Shown: piece after piece, positions 34,392 through 43,812 of the stretch
Position numbering within the stretch: the first letter of the stretch is position 1
Layout of the letters: the number at the start of each line of letters is the position of its first letter
Assembly (NCBI GenBank): GCA_014803415.1
Contig: JAAVBZ010000045.1
Coordinates: forward strand, 124,001 to 188,000
Length of the DNA stretch: 64,000 nucleotides
Reading direction: 5' to 3'
DNA from: Lachnospiraceae bacterium
GTDB lineage: Bacteria; Bacillota; Clostridia; Lachnospirales; Lachnospiraceae
The notes under the pieces: generated by a model
What the model saw: only the letters and a program-made list of their open reading frames with translations
The model's database searches: none
What the model was told of the DNA's origin: nothing
Translations under genes and position numbers: made by a program

Positions 34392-35120
34392 ATGTCAGGA
34401 CATTCAAAATTTGCTAATATTAAGCATAAAAAGGAAAAGAACGATGCTGCAAAAGGTAAGATCTTTACTATAATCGGAAGAGAGATCGCAGTCGCTGTTA
34501 AGGAAGGCGGTCCCGATCCTTCCAATAATTACAAACTGGCACAGGTAATTGCCAAGGCAAAGGCCAACAATATGCCCAATGATACTATTGACAGAGGAAT
34601 CAAGAAGGCAGCCGGAGACATAGGAAACGTAAACTATAAATATATTACATATGAAGGATATGGGCCAAACGGTATCGCAATTATTGTTGATGCTCTTACC
34701 GATAATCAGAACAGAACGGCAGCCAATGTAAGAAATGCTTTTACCAAAGGAAACGGTAATGTAGGAACCCCTGGCTGTGTATCATTTATGTTTGACAAAA
34801 AGGGACAGATCATAGTTGATAAGGAAGAATATGACGGCGATTCAGATGAACTCATGATGCTGGCTTTAGATGCAGGCGCAGAGGATTTTTCGGAAGAAGA
34901 GGACAGCTTCGAGATCATAACAGATCCGGACGCATTTGATGAAGTATTAAAAGCGATCCAGGAGGCAAATATTGCAGTTATTTCAGCAGAAGTTACTATG
35001 ATCCCGCAGAATTATGTGGAATTGACAGATGAAACAGCGGTAAAAAATCTGAACAAAATTCTTGATCTGCTTGATGAAGATGATGATGTGCAGGCAGTGT
35101 ATCACAATTGGGATGAGTAA
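34392..35120 (+). CDS. yebC: YebC/PmpR family regulator (TACO1-like)
   Basis: A 242-residue protein of the universally conserved YebC/TACO1 family: MSGHSKFANIKHKKEKNDAAKGK at the N-terminus, RAxxKARANNMP-type AKAKANNMPNDTIDRGIKKAAGD, then GPNGIAIIVDALTDNQNRT. Members have been described as DNA-binding regulators; TACO1 and recent bacterial work also tie them to translation of difficult proline stretches. AAAGGAG lies before the start. It directly follows the CBS gene and is followed by a 53-residue small gene. Confidence 0.95.
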   Translation: MSGHSKFANIKHKKEKNDAAKGKIFTIIGREIAVAVKEGGPDPSNNYKLAQVIAKAKANNMPNDTIDRGIKKAAGDIGNVNYKYITYEGYGPNGIAIIVDALTDNQNRTAANVRNAFTKGNGNVGTPGCVSFMFDKKGQIIVDKEEYDGDSDELMMLALDAGAEDFSEEEDSFEIITDPDAFDEVLKAIQEANIAVISAEVTMIPQNYVELTDETAVKNLNKILDLLDEDDDVQAVYHNWDE

Positions 35121-35144
35121 CTTGTTTAGGAGGCATCCCGTTCA

Positions 35145-35306
35145 ATGGAGAAAGAAGAAAAGAAGATCAAATATATAGAAAATCCACTGCCGCTGCCCAA
35201 AAAACATGTGAAAAGGACACTGGAATTCAAATATAACGATCCACAGGCTGAACTGCTAGATGATTTCGATGTAAAGATCAGCGATGATGATGATTTTGAC
35301 ATATAG
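35145..35306 (+). CDS. Small acidic-tail hypothetical protein (53 aa)
   Basis: A 53-residue frame begins at an ATG with AGGAGG eleven bases upstream and ends in TAG. The N-terminal half is basic with a proline motif (KIKYIENPLPLPKKHVKR). The C-terminal half is acidic and ends ISDDDDFDI. The strong ribosome-binding site, the amino-acid pattern and the terminator just after it support a real gene. I recognise no named family. It is probably co-transcribed with yebC. Confidence 0.7.
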   Translation: MEKEEKKIKYIENPLPLPKKHVKRTLEFKYNDPQAELLDDFDVKISDDDDFDI

Positions 35307-35350
35307 AAATTTATAAATCCCGCATAAAAAATCGCATGAAAAGCATACTA

Positions 35351-35380
35351 AAAAGGACTGAATTATTTCAGTCCTTTTAT
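35351..35380 (+). terminator. Rho-independent terminator after the yebC unit
   Basis: Perfect 12-bp stem (35351-35362 with 35367-35378) with a TTAT loop; the 3' arm ends in TTTT. Confidence 0.85.
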
Positions 35381-35400
35381 AATTCATGTGAGGTGACAAA

Positions 35401-36120
35401 ATGTCAGGAAAGAAAGTGGAAGAAGAAAAGCATCGCAGTGAAAAAATAGAGGAGACCGGTCAGGTGACCCTTGATAAAAACGGAAAAGCTAATTCCATTC
35501 ATCTGATCACGATCATCGGAGAAGTGGAAGGCCATGATAATCTTGGCAGTAATTCCAAAACTACCAAATATGAGCATATCCTGCCCCAATTAGCTGCCAT
35601 TGAAGACAGCAAGGATATCGACGGGGTACTGGTACTTTTAAATACTATGGGAGGAGATGTGGAGGCAGGTCTTGCCATAGCAGAAATGATCGCATCCTTA
35701 AGTAAACCCACCGTTTCACTGGTACTTGGAGGAAGTCATTCTATCGGTGTTCCCATAGCGGTCAGTACGGATTATTCGTATATTGTACCAACAGGTACCA
35801 TGGTCATTCATCCGGTGCGCATGAATGGAATGGTGATCGGAGTGCCTCAGACATTTGACTATTTTAAACAGATCCAGGATAGGATCACGGGGTTTGTCTG
35901 CGGGCACTGTAATATCAGTGAAGAACGTTTTGAGGAGTTAATGATGGAAACGGCAGTGCTGACCAAGGATGTGGGAACTATCCTTGTAGGCGAAGAAGCA
36001 GTAGAAGAAGGAATCATCAATGAAACCGGCGGTATTAGGGAAGCTATGACAAAGCTTCATGAATTAATAGACAAAAAAAAGAAAAAACAAAAAAATGTTA
36101 AGGATGACAAGAAGAGCTGA
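35401..36120 (+). CDS. tepA: ClpP-like translocation-enhancing protease TepA
   Basis: A 239-residue ClpP-fold serine protease of the TepA group. The nucleophile is Ser114 (GGSHSIG) and the catalytic histidine His137 (MVIHPVRMNG); LLNTMGGDVEAGLAIAEMI is the strand before the active site. There is no signal peptide, so it is cytosolic. The Bacillus homologue, known from enhanced protein secretion, also lies just upstream of spoIIIE, as here. A basic C-terminal tail (KKKKKQKNVKDDKKS) is present. AGGTGA precedes the start. Confidence 0.88.
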   Translation: MSGKKVEEEKHRSEKIEETGQVTLDKNGKANSIHLITIIGEVEGHDNLGSNSKTTKYEHILPQLAAIEDSKDIDGVLVLLNTMGGDVEAGLAIAEMIASLSKPTVSLVLGGSHSIGVPIAVSTDYSYIVPTGTMVIHPVRMNGMVIGVPQTFDYFKQIQDRITGFVCGHCNISEERFEELMMETAVLTKDVGTILVGEEAVEEGIINETGGIREAMTKLHELIDKKKKKQKNVKDDKKS

Positions 36121-36180
36121 AAATGCTATACTATATAAAGTTATGTAAGTACTTATCTGGTACTGAAGGGGTTTAACAGT

Positions 36181-38892
36181 ATGGCACAATCAAAGAAAAA
36201 TACTGCCGGAAAAAGGACTTCCGCATCCAAAAAAAGCGGGAGCACCGGCAGAACTTATCAGAAAAAAACAACAAACAATAAAAATACAAGATATACCGAA
36301 CCTATGGATACGGCAATCAGGAATGAAATCTTGCTGATTGCCCTGCTTGCTGTGGTCATAGTTCTTTTCTTGTGCAATTTTGGAGTGATCGGCATCGTAG
36401 GAGATACCATCAGCAATGTAATGTTTGGAATTTTTGGCTTGATGGCGTATGTTGTTCCTATTTTGTTTTTTATTATGATCGCATTTGGCATGGTCAATAG
36501 CGGGAATTCCATTGCAACAAGAAAGCTGATCGCGGGAGTGGCACTATTTTTGATCATAGGGATCGTATTTGATCTGTTTACGGGAAAGCCCGGAGCGGCA
36601 GAAAGCTATCAGATCAAAGAAATCTATGAAAGCTGCAGTCAGGAAAGAAACGGCGGCGGGGTACTGGGCGGTTCACTTGCTTATTTGTGCTGCCATTTTC
36701 TGGGAATGACAGGAACGATTCTGGTGGTGTTAGTGGGAGCTGTTATTTCGGTTGTAGTCATTACGGATAAATCTTTTGTTACAGGGGTAAGGGCAGGAAG
36801 CCGTAAAGTCTATGAGCGAACCAGAGAAGACGCCCAGTACCGCAGAGAAAGAGCAATAGAAAGGCGTAAGGAGCAGGAAGAAGAGCGGCGCCTTCGTATG
36901 GAGCAGAAACAGCTTCGGGAAGAAGAGATTGAAAATGAAAAGATCCTTCGGATGGACAAAAAGGTCAGCGGTGTTATGATAGATACATCTCTTTCCAAAG
37001 AAGAAGATCATATAGATAAGGAAAGAGATGATATGCATGAGATCAATCTGCAGGATTTTGATGAAAAAGTGGATCAGGTTCTCCCTGCCGGGAAATCAAC
37101 CGGAAAAGAAGTATTTAATTTCAGCAATATCAGAGTTAACGGTTCTTACATAAATGAAGTGGAAGAGGAAGAAATTACCAGTGACAGAATGTCGGAAATC
37201 ACCGGCATGTTTGATGACGAGGAGGAGATCCCGGAGTACGAAGAGCAGACATACGAAGAAGCAGGGGAGCCGGAGATGGAACCTGTCATACAGCCTGTTA
37301 AACCATCAGCACAGGTAAAACAATCTCAGGAAAGCAGAAGAAGTTCTTCCGGTGCAGTGGGAACCGTAGTAACAGGTGAAATGTACAAAGAAATGCAGGA
37401 TAAGAAGGCAAGAGAAGCTGCTGCGGAATATGTCATTCCTCCATTAAATCTTTTGAAAAAAGGAAAGAATAAGAGCGGTGACTCCACCAGGGAACTGCGG
37501 GAAACGGCAGAACGGCTTCGTCAGACGCTGCAGACCTTTGGAGTGAAAGTAACCATTACGGATATCAGCCAGGGTCCTTCGGTCACCAGATATGAGATGC
37601 AGCCGGAACAGGGAGTAAAAGTGAGCAAGATCGTAGGTCTTACCGACGATATCAAATTGAATCTGGCGGCTACGGATATCAGAATTGAAGCTCCCATACC
37701 GGGTAAAGCTGCAGTGGGGATCGAAGTACCCAATAAAGAGAATTCGGCCGTTGCTCTGCGGGATCTTCTGGAGTCCAATGAGTTTCAGAAATTCGATTCC
37801 AATATTGCCTTTGCTGTGGGAAAAGATATTGCAGGGAAAACAGTGGTTGCGGATATTGCCAAGATGCCCCATATGTTGATAGCAGGCGCCACAGGTTCCG
37901 GTAAATCCGTTTGTATCAACACTCTGATCATGAGTATTATCTATAAGGCACATCCGGATGATGTGAAGCTTATCATGGTGGATCCGAAGGTGGTTGAACT
38001 AAGTGTTTATAACGGAATCCCGCATTTGCTCATTCCGGTGGTCACAGATCCGAAAAAGGCGGCGTCAGCTCTTCACTGGGGAGTTGCGGAAATGGATGAC
38101 CGCTACCGGAAATTTGCGGATTTCAATGTCAGGGATCTGAAGGGATATAATAAAAAAGTTGAAGAAATGAAAGCAAAAGGAGATCAGAGCGCTCCCGCCA
38201 AAATGCCTCAGATCGTTATTATTGTAGATGAGCTGGCAGATCTTATGATGGTGGCTTCGGGTGAGGTTGAAGAATCTATCTGTCGTCTGGCACAGCTTGC
38301 AAGAGCAGCGGGTATCCATCTGATCATTGCAACCCAAAGGCCTTCTGTGGATGTCATTACAGGCCTGATCAAAGCAAACATGCCAAGCCGGGTGGCGTTC
38401 AGTGTTTCAAGCAGTGTGGATTCCAGAACCATCCTGGATATGAACGGAGCAGAAAAGCTGCTTGGAAAGGGCGATATGCTGTTTTATCCGCAAGGATACA
38501 GTAAGCCGGCCAGAGTACAGGGTGCATTTGTTTCCGATAATGAAGTTTCAGATGTAGTTGATTTTCTGAAAAATCAGAAGCTGGGCAATATTTACAGCGA
38601 AGATATTCAGGAAAAGATTGCCAATATCGGTACTGCAGGCGCAAGTGCAGGCAGCGACGGCGACCAGGACAGAGATGAATATTTTGTGGAAGCAGGTAAA
38701 TTTATCATTGATAAGGACAAGGCATCCATCGGTATGCTTCAGAGAGTATTTAAGATCGGATTTAACAGAGCGGCGAGAATTATGGATCAGCTTTGTGAGG
38801 CCGGCGTTGTGGGAGAAGAGGAAGGAACGAAACCACGAAAGGTGCTTATGAGCCTTGAACAATTTGAACAATACATAGAGGAATGTCTTTAA
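36181..38892 (+). CDS. FtsK/SpoIIIE family DNA translocase
   Basis: A 903-residue membrane-anchored DNA pump for chromosome segregation at the division or sporulation septum. A basic Lys/Ser-rich N-terminus is followed by four membrane segments (about residues 50-200), a long charged linker (about 205-440) and the RecA-like motor. Walker A AGATGSGKS is at 568-576, then VDPKVVELSVYNGIPHLL, a Walker B region IVIIVDELADLMM, and IIATQRPSVDVITGLIK. The C-terminal gamma winged helix (about 835-900, DKASIGMLQRVFKIGFNRAARIMDQL) would read polarity sequences. Order tepA-spoIIIE is as in Bacillus. Whether it acts as FtsK or SpoIIIE cannot be settled from sequence. Confidence 0.95.
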   Translation: MAQSKKNTAGKRTSASKKSGSTGRTYQKKTTNNKNTRYTEPMDTAIRNEILLIALLAVVIVLFLCNFGVIGIVGDTISNVMFGIFGLMAYVVPILFFIMIAFGMVNSGNSIATRKLIAGVALFLIIGIVFDLFTGKPGAAESYQIKEIYESCSQERNGGGVLGGSLAYLCCHFLGMTGTILVVLVGAVISVVVITDKSFVTGVRAGSRKVYERTREDAQYRRERAIERRKEQEEERRLRMEQKQLREEEIENEKILRMDKKVSGVMIDTSLSKEEDHIDKERDDMHEINLQDFDEKVDQVLPAGKSTGKEVFNFSNIRVNGSYINEVEEEEITSDRMSEITGMFDDEEEIPEYEEQTYEEAGEPEMEPVIQPVKPSAQVKQSQESRRSSSGAVGTVVTGEMYKEMQDKKAREAAAEYVIPPLNLLKKGKNKSGDSTRELRETAERLRQTLQTFGVKVTITDISQGPSVTRYEMQPEQGVKVSKIVGLTDDIKLNLAATDIRIEAPIPGKAAVGIEVPNKENSAVALRDLLESNEFQKFDSNIAFAVGKDIAGKTVVADIAKMPHMLIAGATGSGKSVCINTLIMSIIYKAHPDDVKLIMVDPKVVELSVYNGIPHLLIPVVTDPKKAASALHWGVAEMDDRYRKFADFNVRDLKGYNKKVEEMKAKGDQSAPAKMPQIVIIVDELADLMMVASGEVEESICRLAQLARAAGIHLIIATQRPSVDVITGLIKANMPSRVAFSVSSSVDSRTILDMNGAEKLLGKGDMLFYPQGYSKPARVQGAFVSDNEVSDVVDFLKNQKLGNIYSEDIQEKIANIGTAGASAGSDGDQDRDEYFVEAGKFIIDKDKASIGMLQRVFKIGFNRAARIMDQLCEAGVVGEEEGTKPRKVLMSLEQFEQYIEECL

Positions 38893-38910
38893 TTGATAAG
38901 GAGAAAAATT

Positions 38911-40581
38911 ATGAAGACTGATATCCAGATTGCCCAGGAAGCGGTACTTGAACCTGTTGCAAAGATTGCAGAGAAACTTCAGATATCGGAAGAAGATTTG
39001 GAAATGTATGGCAGATATAAGGCCAAAATATCCGATGAATATATGGATAAGATCAAGGATAGGCAGGATGGGAAGCTGATTCTTGTGACGGCCATTAATC
39101 CAACCCCTGCCGGTGAAGGAAAAACCACTACCAGCGTAGGTCTTGGACAGGCATTTGGAAAGCTTGGGAAAAAGGCAGTTATTGCACTTCGCGAACCTTC
39201 CCTTGGTCCTTGTTTTGGCGTAAAGGGAGGCGCCGCCGGAGGCGGTTATGCGCAGGTGGTTCCCATGGAAGATCTGAATCTTCATTTTACGGGGGATTTT
39301 CATGCAGTTACATCTGCCAACAATTTACTGGCGGCAATGCTGGACAATCATATTCAACAGGGCAATGAACTTGGGATTGATACCAGGGCGGTGGTCTGGA
39401 AAAGATGTCTTGACATGAATGACAGAGCCCTTAGAAATATTGTGATCGGAATGGGAGCTAAAACAGACGGATTTGTAAGGGAAGACCATTTTATCATTAC
39501 AGTGGCCTCTGAAATCATGGCCATTCTCTGTCTTGCAGATGATATGAAGGATTTAAAGGAACGGCTGGGAAGGATCGTGGTGGCTTATAACTATAAAGGT
39601 GATCCTGTAACGGCAGCTGATCTGAATGCAGTAGGTGCTATGGCTGCTCTTTTAAAGGATGCTTTAAAACCGAATCTGATTCAGACACTGGAACATACGC
39701 CTGCCATTGTACATGGCGGACCTTTTGCCAATATTGCGCATGGATGTAATTCCGTAAGAGCTACAAAAGCAGCCTTAAAAATGGCGGACTATGTAATTAC
39801 GGAGGCCGGTTTTGGCGCAGATCTTGGAGCTGAGAAATTCTTTGATATTAAATGCCGTATGGCAGGGCTGAAACCGGATGCAGTAGTGCTGGTGGCTACA
39901 GTCAGAGCACTTAAATATAATGGCGGCGTAGCAAAAGCTGATTTGGGTCAGGAGAATATGGAAGCTCTGAAGACAGGTATTGTAAATCTGGAAAAGCACA
40001 TTGAAAATTTAAAGAAGTATCAAGTTCCTGTAGTGGTTACGCTGAATAGTTTTATAACGGATACTGAAAATGAAATAGGATTTGTAAAACAGTTCTGTGA
40101 AGAGAGAGACTGTGAGTTTGCTATTTCCAGAGTCTGGGAAAATGGCGGTGAAGGCGGTATAGAGCTGGCAGGGAAAGTTCTGGATACACTGGAAAATAAG
40201 GAAAGCAATTTTAAGGTGCTTTACGAAGATGACCTTCCGCTGAAAGATAAGATTGAAACAGTTGCCAGAGAAATTTATGGGGCAGAGGGAGTTCATTATA
40301 CGCCTGCGGCAGAAAAACAGTTAAAACGATTGGAAGAAATGGGTTTTTCAAAGCTTCCTGTTTGTATGGCAAAAACCCAGTATTCCCTTTCAGACGATCC
40401 TGCACTTTTAGGCAGACCTTCCGGCTTTACTATCAATGTAAGGGAAGTATATGTATCTGCCGGAGCAGGGTTTATCGTAGCGCTTACCGGTGCTGTCATG
40501 ACTATGCCGGGGCTGCCTAAAAACCCTGCGGCTTTTAATATTGATGTGGATGACAGTGGTGTGATCACCGGTCTGTTTTAA
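38911..40581 (+). CDS. fhs: Formate-tetrahydrofolate ligase
   Basis: ATP-dependent conversion of formate and THF to 10-formyl-THF, the entry to the methyl branch of one-carbon metabolism. The 556-residue length is standard. The P-loop TPAGEGKTT is at residues 65-73, with [22 protein letters not shown]-type motif after it and [16 protein letters not shown] further on. A TTG 18 bases earlier is open but ATG 38911 has AAGGAG seven bases upstream. It forms a pair with folD. Full Wood-Ljungdahl genes are not in view, so purine, serine or glycine metabolism is an equally good context. Confidence 0.97.
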   Translation: MKTDIQIAQEAVLEPVAKIAEKLQISEEDLEMYGRYKAKISDEYMDKIKDRQDGKLILVTAINPTPAGEGKTTTSVGLGQAFGKLGKKAVIALREPSLGPCFGVKGGAAGGGYAQVVPMEDLNLHFTGDFHAVTSANNLLAAMLDNHIQQGNELGIDTRAVVWKRCLDMNDRALRNIVIGMGAKTDGFVREDHFIITVASEIMAILCLADDMKDLKERLGRIVVAYNYKGDPVTAADLNAVGAMAALLKDALKPNLIQTLEHTPAIVHGGPFANIAHGCNSVRATKAALKMADYVITEAGFGADLGAEKFFDIKCRMAGLKPDAVVLVATVRALKYNGGVAKADLGQENMEALKTGIVNLEKHIENLKKYQVPVVVTLNSFITDTENEIGFVKQFCEERDCEFAISRVWENGGEGGIELAGKVLDTLENKESNFKVLYEDDLPLKDKIETVAREIYGAEGVHYTPAAEKQLKRLEEMGFSKLPVCMAKTQYSLSDDPALLGRPSGFTINVREVYVSAGAGFIVALTGAVMTMPGLPKNPAAFNIDVDDSGVITGLF

Positions 40582-40599
40582 GAAGAATGGAGGATATAA

Positions 40600-41445
40600 A
40601 TGACGCAGATTATTGATGGAAAAGTAATTTCAAAACAGATAAAGGATGAACTGAAAGAAAAAGCAGCGTCTCTTAAGTCAGAAGGTGTATCGGTCACACT
40701 GGCTGTTATACAGGTTGGTAATGATCCGGCATCTACAGTTTATGTAAATAATAAAAAGAAGGGCTGCGAATATATCGGAATCAGTTCGCTTTCTTATGAG
40801 CTTGCGGAAAAAACAAGTGAAGAGGAGCTTCTTTCTCTGATAGAAGAATTAAATGGCAGGAAAGATGTAAATGGTATCTTGGTTCAGCTTCCGCTGCCGG
40901 CACATATTGATGAAGATAAAGTAATAAAAGCAATTGATCCGGTGAAGGATGTGGACGGTTTCCATCCCCAGAATGTAGGTGCACTGTGTATAGGACAGCC
41001 CGGTTTTGTATCCTGTACGCCTGCCGGAATTATTCAGCTTCTTAAGCGGTCCGGTATTAAGATCGCGGGTAAGGAATGTGTGATCCTTGGAAGAAGCAAT
41101 ATTGTAGGGAAACCCATGTCGCTTTTGATGCTTAAGGAAAATGCAACCGTTACGGTTGCACATTCTAAAACTGCCAATTTAGAGGAAGTTACAAAGAGAG
41201 CGGATATTTTGATCGTAGCAATAGGGAAACCTAAAATGGTTACGAAAGACTATGTGAAAGAAGGCGCAGTTGTTATTGATGTGGGAATCAACAGAGATGA
41301 AAATAATAAACTCTGCGGTGATGTGGATTTTGACCAGGTGTCACCGATCTGCAGTGCGATCACACCCGTTCCCGGAGGGGTAGGTCCCATGACGATAGCT
41401 ATGCTTTTAAATAACTGCCTGGAATCTGTCAATTTACAGAAATAG
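40600..41445 (+). CDS. folD: Methylenetetrahydrofolate dehydrogenase / methenyl-THF cyclohydrolase
   Basis: Bifunctional NADP(H) enzyme interconverting methylene-, methenyl- and 10-formyl-THF. The 281 residues carry the catalytic VYVNNKKKGCEYIGI (Tyr and Lys), QLPLPAHIDEDKVI, DVDGFHPQNVG, the Rossmann GRSNIVGKPMSLLML and the C-terminal PVPGGVGPMTIAMLL. GGAGG lies seven bases before the ATG, 18 bases after fhs, so the two are one operon. Confidence 0.97.
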   Translation: MTQIIDGKVISKQIKDELKEKAASLKSEGVSVTLAVIQVGNDPASTVYVNNKKKGCEYIGISSLSYELAEKTSEEELLSLIEELNGRKDVNGILVQLPLPAHIDEDKVIKAIDPVKDVDGFHPQNVGALCIGQPGFVSCTPAGIIQLLKRSGIKIAGKECVILGRSNIVGKPMSLLMLKENATVTVAHSKTANLEEVTKRADILIVAIGKPKMVTKDYVKEGAVVIDVGINRDENNKLCGDVDFDQVSPICSAITPVPGGVGPMTIAMLLNNCLESVNLQK

Positions 41446-41465
41446 TTGGTATGGGGTGAACATAC

Positions 41466-42902
41466 ATGAAATGTCCCAATTGTGGTCAGGAGATACAGGC
41501 AGGACATCTCTACTGTGAAAAGTGTGGGATGGAAATCAGGATAGTTCCGGATTTTGAGCCTGAAATAGAAAACAGCATAACAGAAACTCTTTCTAATGTT
41601 GCCGAAGAAATAGAGGATAAAAAAGATAAGAAACAGGAAGAACCTGAAGAGCCTGAAGAACTTTTTCCGGAAGAGACAAGTAAAAGCTGGCTGACTTTAA
41701 AACTGATAACTTTTATGGTGATCCTTTTGATCACTATTGTTACATCTGTGTTGATGTATATTAATTATTCGGTTTCTTTTCAGATCAGTAACGCCAGAAA
41801 ATACGGAGAACAGGGGAGATATGAAGAAGCTTTAAAACTTCTTGACAAAGCCGGAGAGCGGGATCCGGATAATACTGAGATCGCTCTTCTTAAGGCAAGA
41901 TATTATTATCAGACCGGAAATATAGATCAGGCATCGGAAACTTTGTATATGCTGATTGAAAGAGGAAAGCTTTCTTATGACGATGCAGAGAGTATTTATG
42001 CTGGTCTTATCAGTATTTATGATGAACAGCAAAGATATGAGGAAATAAACGATCTGCTTTTGAACTGTCCGGAAGAAGAGATCACTACCTTATTTCAGCA
42101 TTATATGGCTTTTGCTCCGGAATATAGTTATGAAAGCGGAAGCTATGACGAAGTGATCTATTTAAGATTAAGCGCCAATACTACAGGATCGATCTACTAT
42201 ACTTTTGATGGCAGCACTCCCACAATGGCAAGTCAGAGATATACAGCGCCCATTCTTTTGGAATCGGGAAGATATCAGGTAAATGCTGTTTTTATTAATG
42301 ATTATGGAATTATAAGCGACGTGGTAAGGAACTGGTATGAGATTAATCTGGCAGTACCCGATGCACCCATCGTTATTCCGGAAAGCGGTAAATATGAAGC
42401 GCCTTCCAAGATCGAGGTACTTATTCCGGAGAACTGTACAGTTTATTATACAACGGACAGATCAACGCCCAATATAGACAGTATCCGATATACAGGACCT
42501 ATTGATATGCCTCTCGGACGAAGTAATTATAAGTTTATTGTTATTTCAAAGGAAGGTGTTTCAAGTGAAATAACAAGCCGCAGCTATGAATTTGACATGG
42601 ATACGGATGTAAATATCAATATGGCTGTTTCCAATGTAGTCAATGCGTTGATACGAAGAAATGTACTGAAAGATACACAGGGACATGCACAGGGAGTTGC
42701 CGGAAAATATATTTTTAGATATAATTCTATTGTAGAAATTAATAAAACCTATTATTATGTATTAAATGAGTTCTATGTGGATGAAAACGGCAATGAACAG
42801 AAATTGGAACGTCTGTATGCTGTTGACGTTCAGACAGGAAGCCCTAACCGTCTCATTTTTGATGAACATGGGCAGATGGGACTGATCTCATTAACAGATT
42901 AA
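41466..42902 (+). CDS. Zinc-ribbon, TPR and CHB_HEX_C-like membrane protein
   Basis: A 478-residue protein with an unusual domain chain. An N-terminal zinc ribbon (CPNCGQEI, CEKCGMEI; residues 3-28) is followed by an acidic linker and one membrane segment (about 78-100). Outside are TPR-like helices (about 110-215, QGRYEEALKLLDKAGERDPDN). Two beta-sandwich modules similar to the chitobiase C-terminal fold come next (about 225-300 and 305-380, with SIYYTFDGSTP and TVYYTTDRSTP). A C-terminal beta region (about 390-478, ending VQTGSPNRLIFDEHGQMGLISLTD) completes it. The start is 20 bases after folD. The architecture suggests a cytosolic zinc-ribbon sensor coupled to an extracellular binding domain; its function is unknown. 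Confidence 0.8.
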   Translation: MKCPNCGQEIQAGHLYCEKCGMEIRIVPDFEPEIENSITETLSNVAEEIEDKKDKKQEEPEEPEELFPEETSKSWLTLKLITFMVILLITIVTSVLMYINYSVSFQISNARKYGEQGRYEEALKLLDKAGERDPDNTEIALLKARYYYQTGNIDQASETLYMLIERGKLSYDDAESIYAGLISIYDEQQRYEEINDLLLNCPEEEITTLFQHYMAFAPEYSYESGSYDEVIYLRLSANTTGSIYYTFDGSTPTMASQRYTAPILLESGRYQVNAVFINDYGIISDVVRNWYEINLAVPDAPIVIPESGKYEAPSKIEVLIPENCTVYYTTDRSTPNIDSIRYTGPIDMPLGRSNYKFIVISKEGVSSEITSRSYEFDMDTDVNINMAVSNVVNALIRRNVLKDTQGHAQGVAGKYIFRYNSIVEINKTYYYVLNEFYVDENGNEQKLERLYAVDVQTGSPNRLIFDEHGQMGLISLTD

Positions 42903-42924
42903 GAAACCAGGAAAGGGAATTAAG

Positions 42925-43812
42925 ATGTACAAGATTTTAGAAGCAAAAGAACTTACTTCCAGTATTTATTATATGGTAGTGGAAGCAAAAAGAGTGGCAA
43001 AAGCCTGCAAACCCGGTCAGTTTGTCATTGTCAGGACAGATGCAGAGTCTGAAAGGATTCCTCTTACTATCTGTGATTATGATGCAGAGAAGGGAACAGT
43101 AACTATTGTATTCCAGGTTGTAGGAGCCGGAACGGAAATAATGTCCAGACTGAAAGCCGGAGATTCTTTCCATGACTTTGTAGGTCCATTAGGCTGTCCT
43201 TCAGACCTTGTAAAAGAAGACATTGAAGAATTAAAGAAAAAGAAAATTTTATTTGTTGCAGGCGGTGTGGGCACAGCTCCTGTTTACCCTCAGGTCAAAT
43301 GGCTGCATGAAAGAGGCATTGAGGCAGACGTGATCGTGGGCGCTAAAACAAAGAGTATTCTGATCCTGGAAAAAGAAATGAAGGAAGTTGCAGGTAATCT
43401 TTATGTGACAACAGACGACGGATCCTATGGACGAAGCGGTATGGTAACACAGACGATCACAGACCTTGTAAATGAAGGCAAGCATTATGATGTCTGTATT
43501 GCGATCGGTCCTATGATCATGATGAAATTTGTCTGCAAGCTTACAAAAGAACTGAATCTTCCCACTGTTGTCAGCTTAAATCCTATTATGGTAGATGGTA
43601 CGGGTATGTGCGGTGCCTGTCGTGTCACTGTTGGAGGCAAGGTAAAATTTGCATGTGTTGACGGTCCTGAATTTGACGGTCATCAGGTAAACTTTGACGA
43701 AGCAATGCAGCGTCAGCAGATCTATAAGACTGCAGAAGGAAGAGCCTATCTTGCAGCGAAAGAGGGAGATACTCATCATGGCGGATGCGGAAATTGCGGA
43801 GGTAACAACTAA
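42925..43812 (+). CDS. nfnA: NADH-dependent reduced ferredoxin:NADP+ oxidoreductase, subunit A
   Basis: Small subunit of the electron-bifurcating Nfn transhydrogenase, with FAD and a [2Fe-2S] cluster. The 295 residues begin with an FAD-binding beta barrel (about 1-100), followed by the NAD-binding GGVGTAPVYPQVKWL region. The cluster motif DGTGMCGACRV has Cys229, Cys232 and a later Cys244; in characterised enzymes an Asp completes the set. It ends HGGCGNCGGNN. Its stop overlaps the start of nfnB by one base. Without nfnB the same fold would be called a dihydroorotate-dehydrogenase electron-transfer subunit; the neighbour decides the call. Confidence 0.88.
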   Translation: MYKILEAKELTSSIYYMVVEAKRVAKACKPGQFVIVRTDAESERIPLTICDYDAEKGTVTIVFQVVGAGTEIMSRLKAGDSFHDFVGPLGCPSDLVKEDIEELKKKKILFVAGGVGTAPVYPQVKWLHERGIEADVIVGAKTKSILILEKEMKEVAGNLYVTTDDGSYGRSGMVTQTITDLVNEGKHYDVCIAIGPMIMMKFVCKLTKELNLPTVVSLNPIMVDGTGMCGACRVTVGGKVKFACVDGPEFDGHQVNFDEAMQRQQIYKTAEGRAYLAAKEGDTHHGGCGNCGGNN

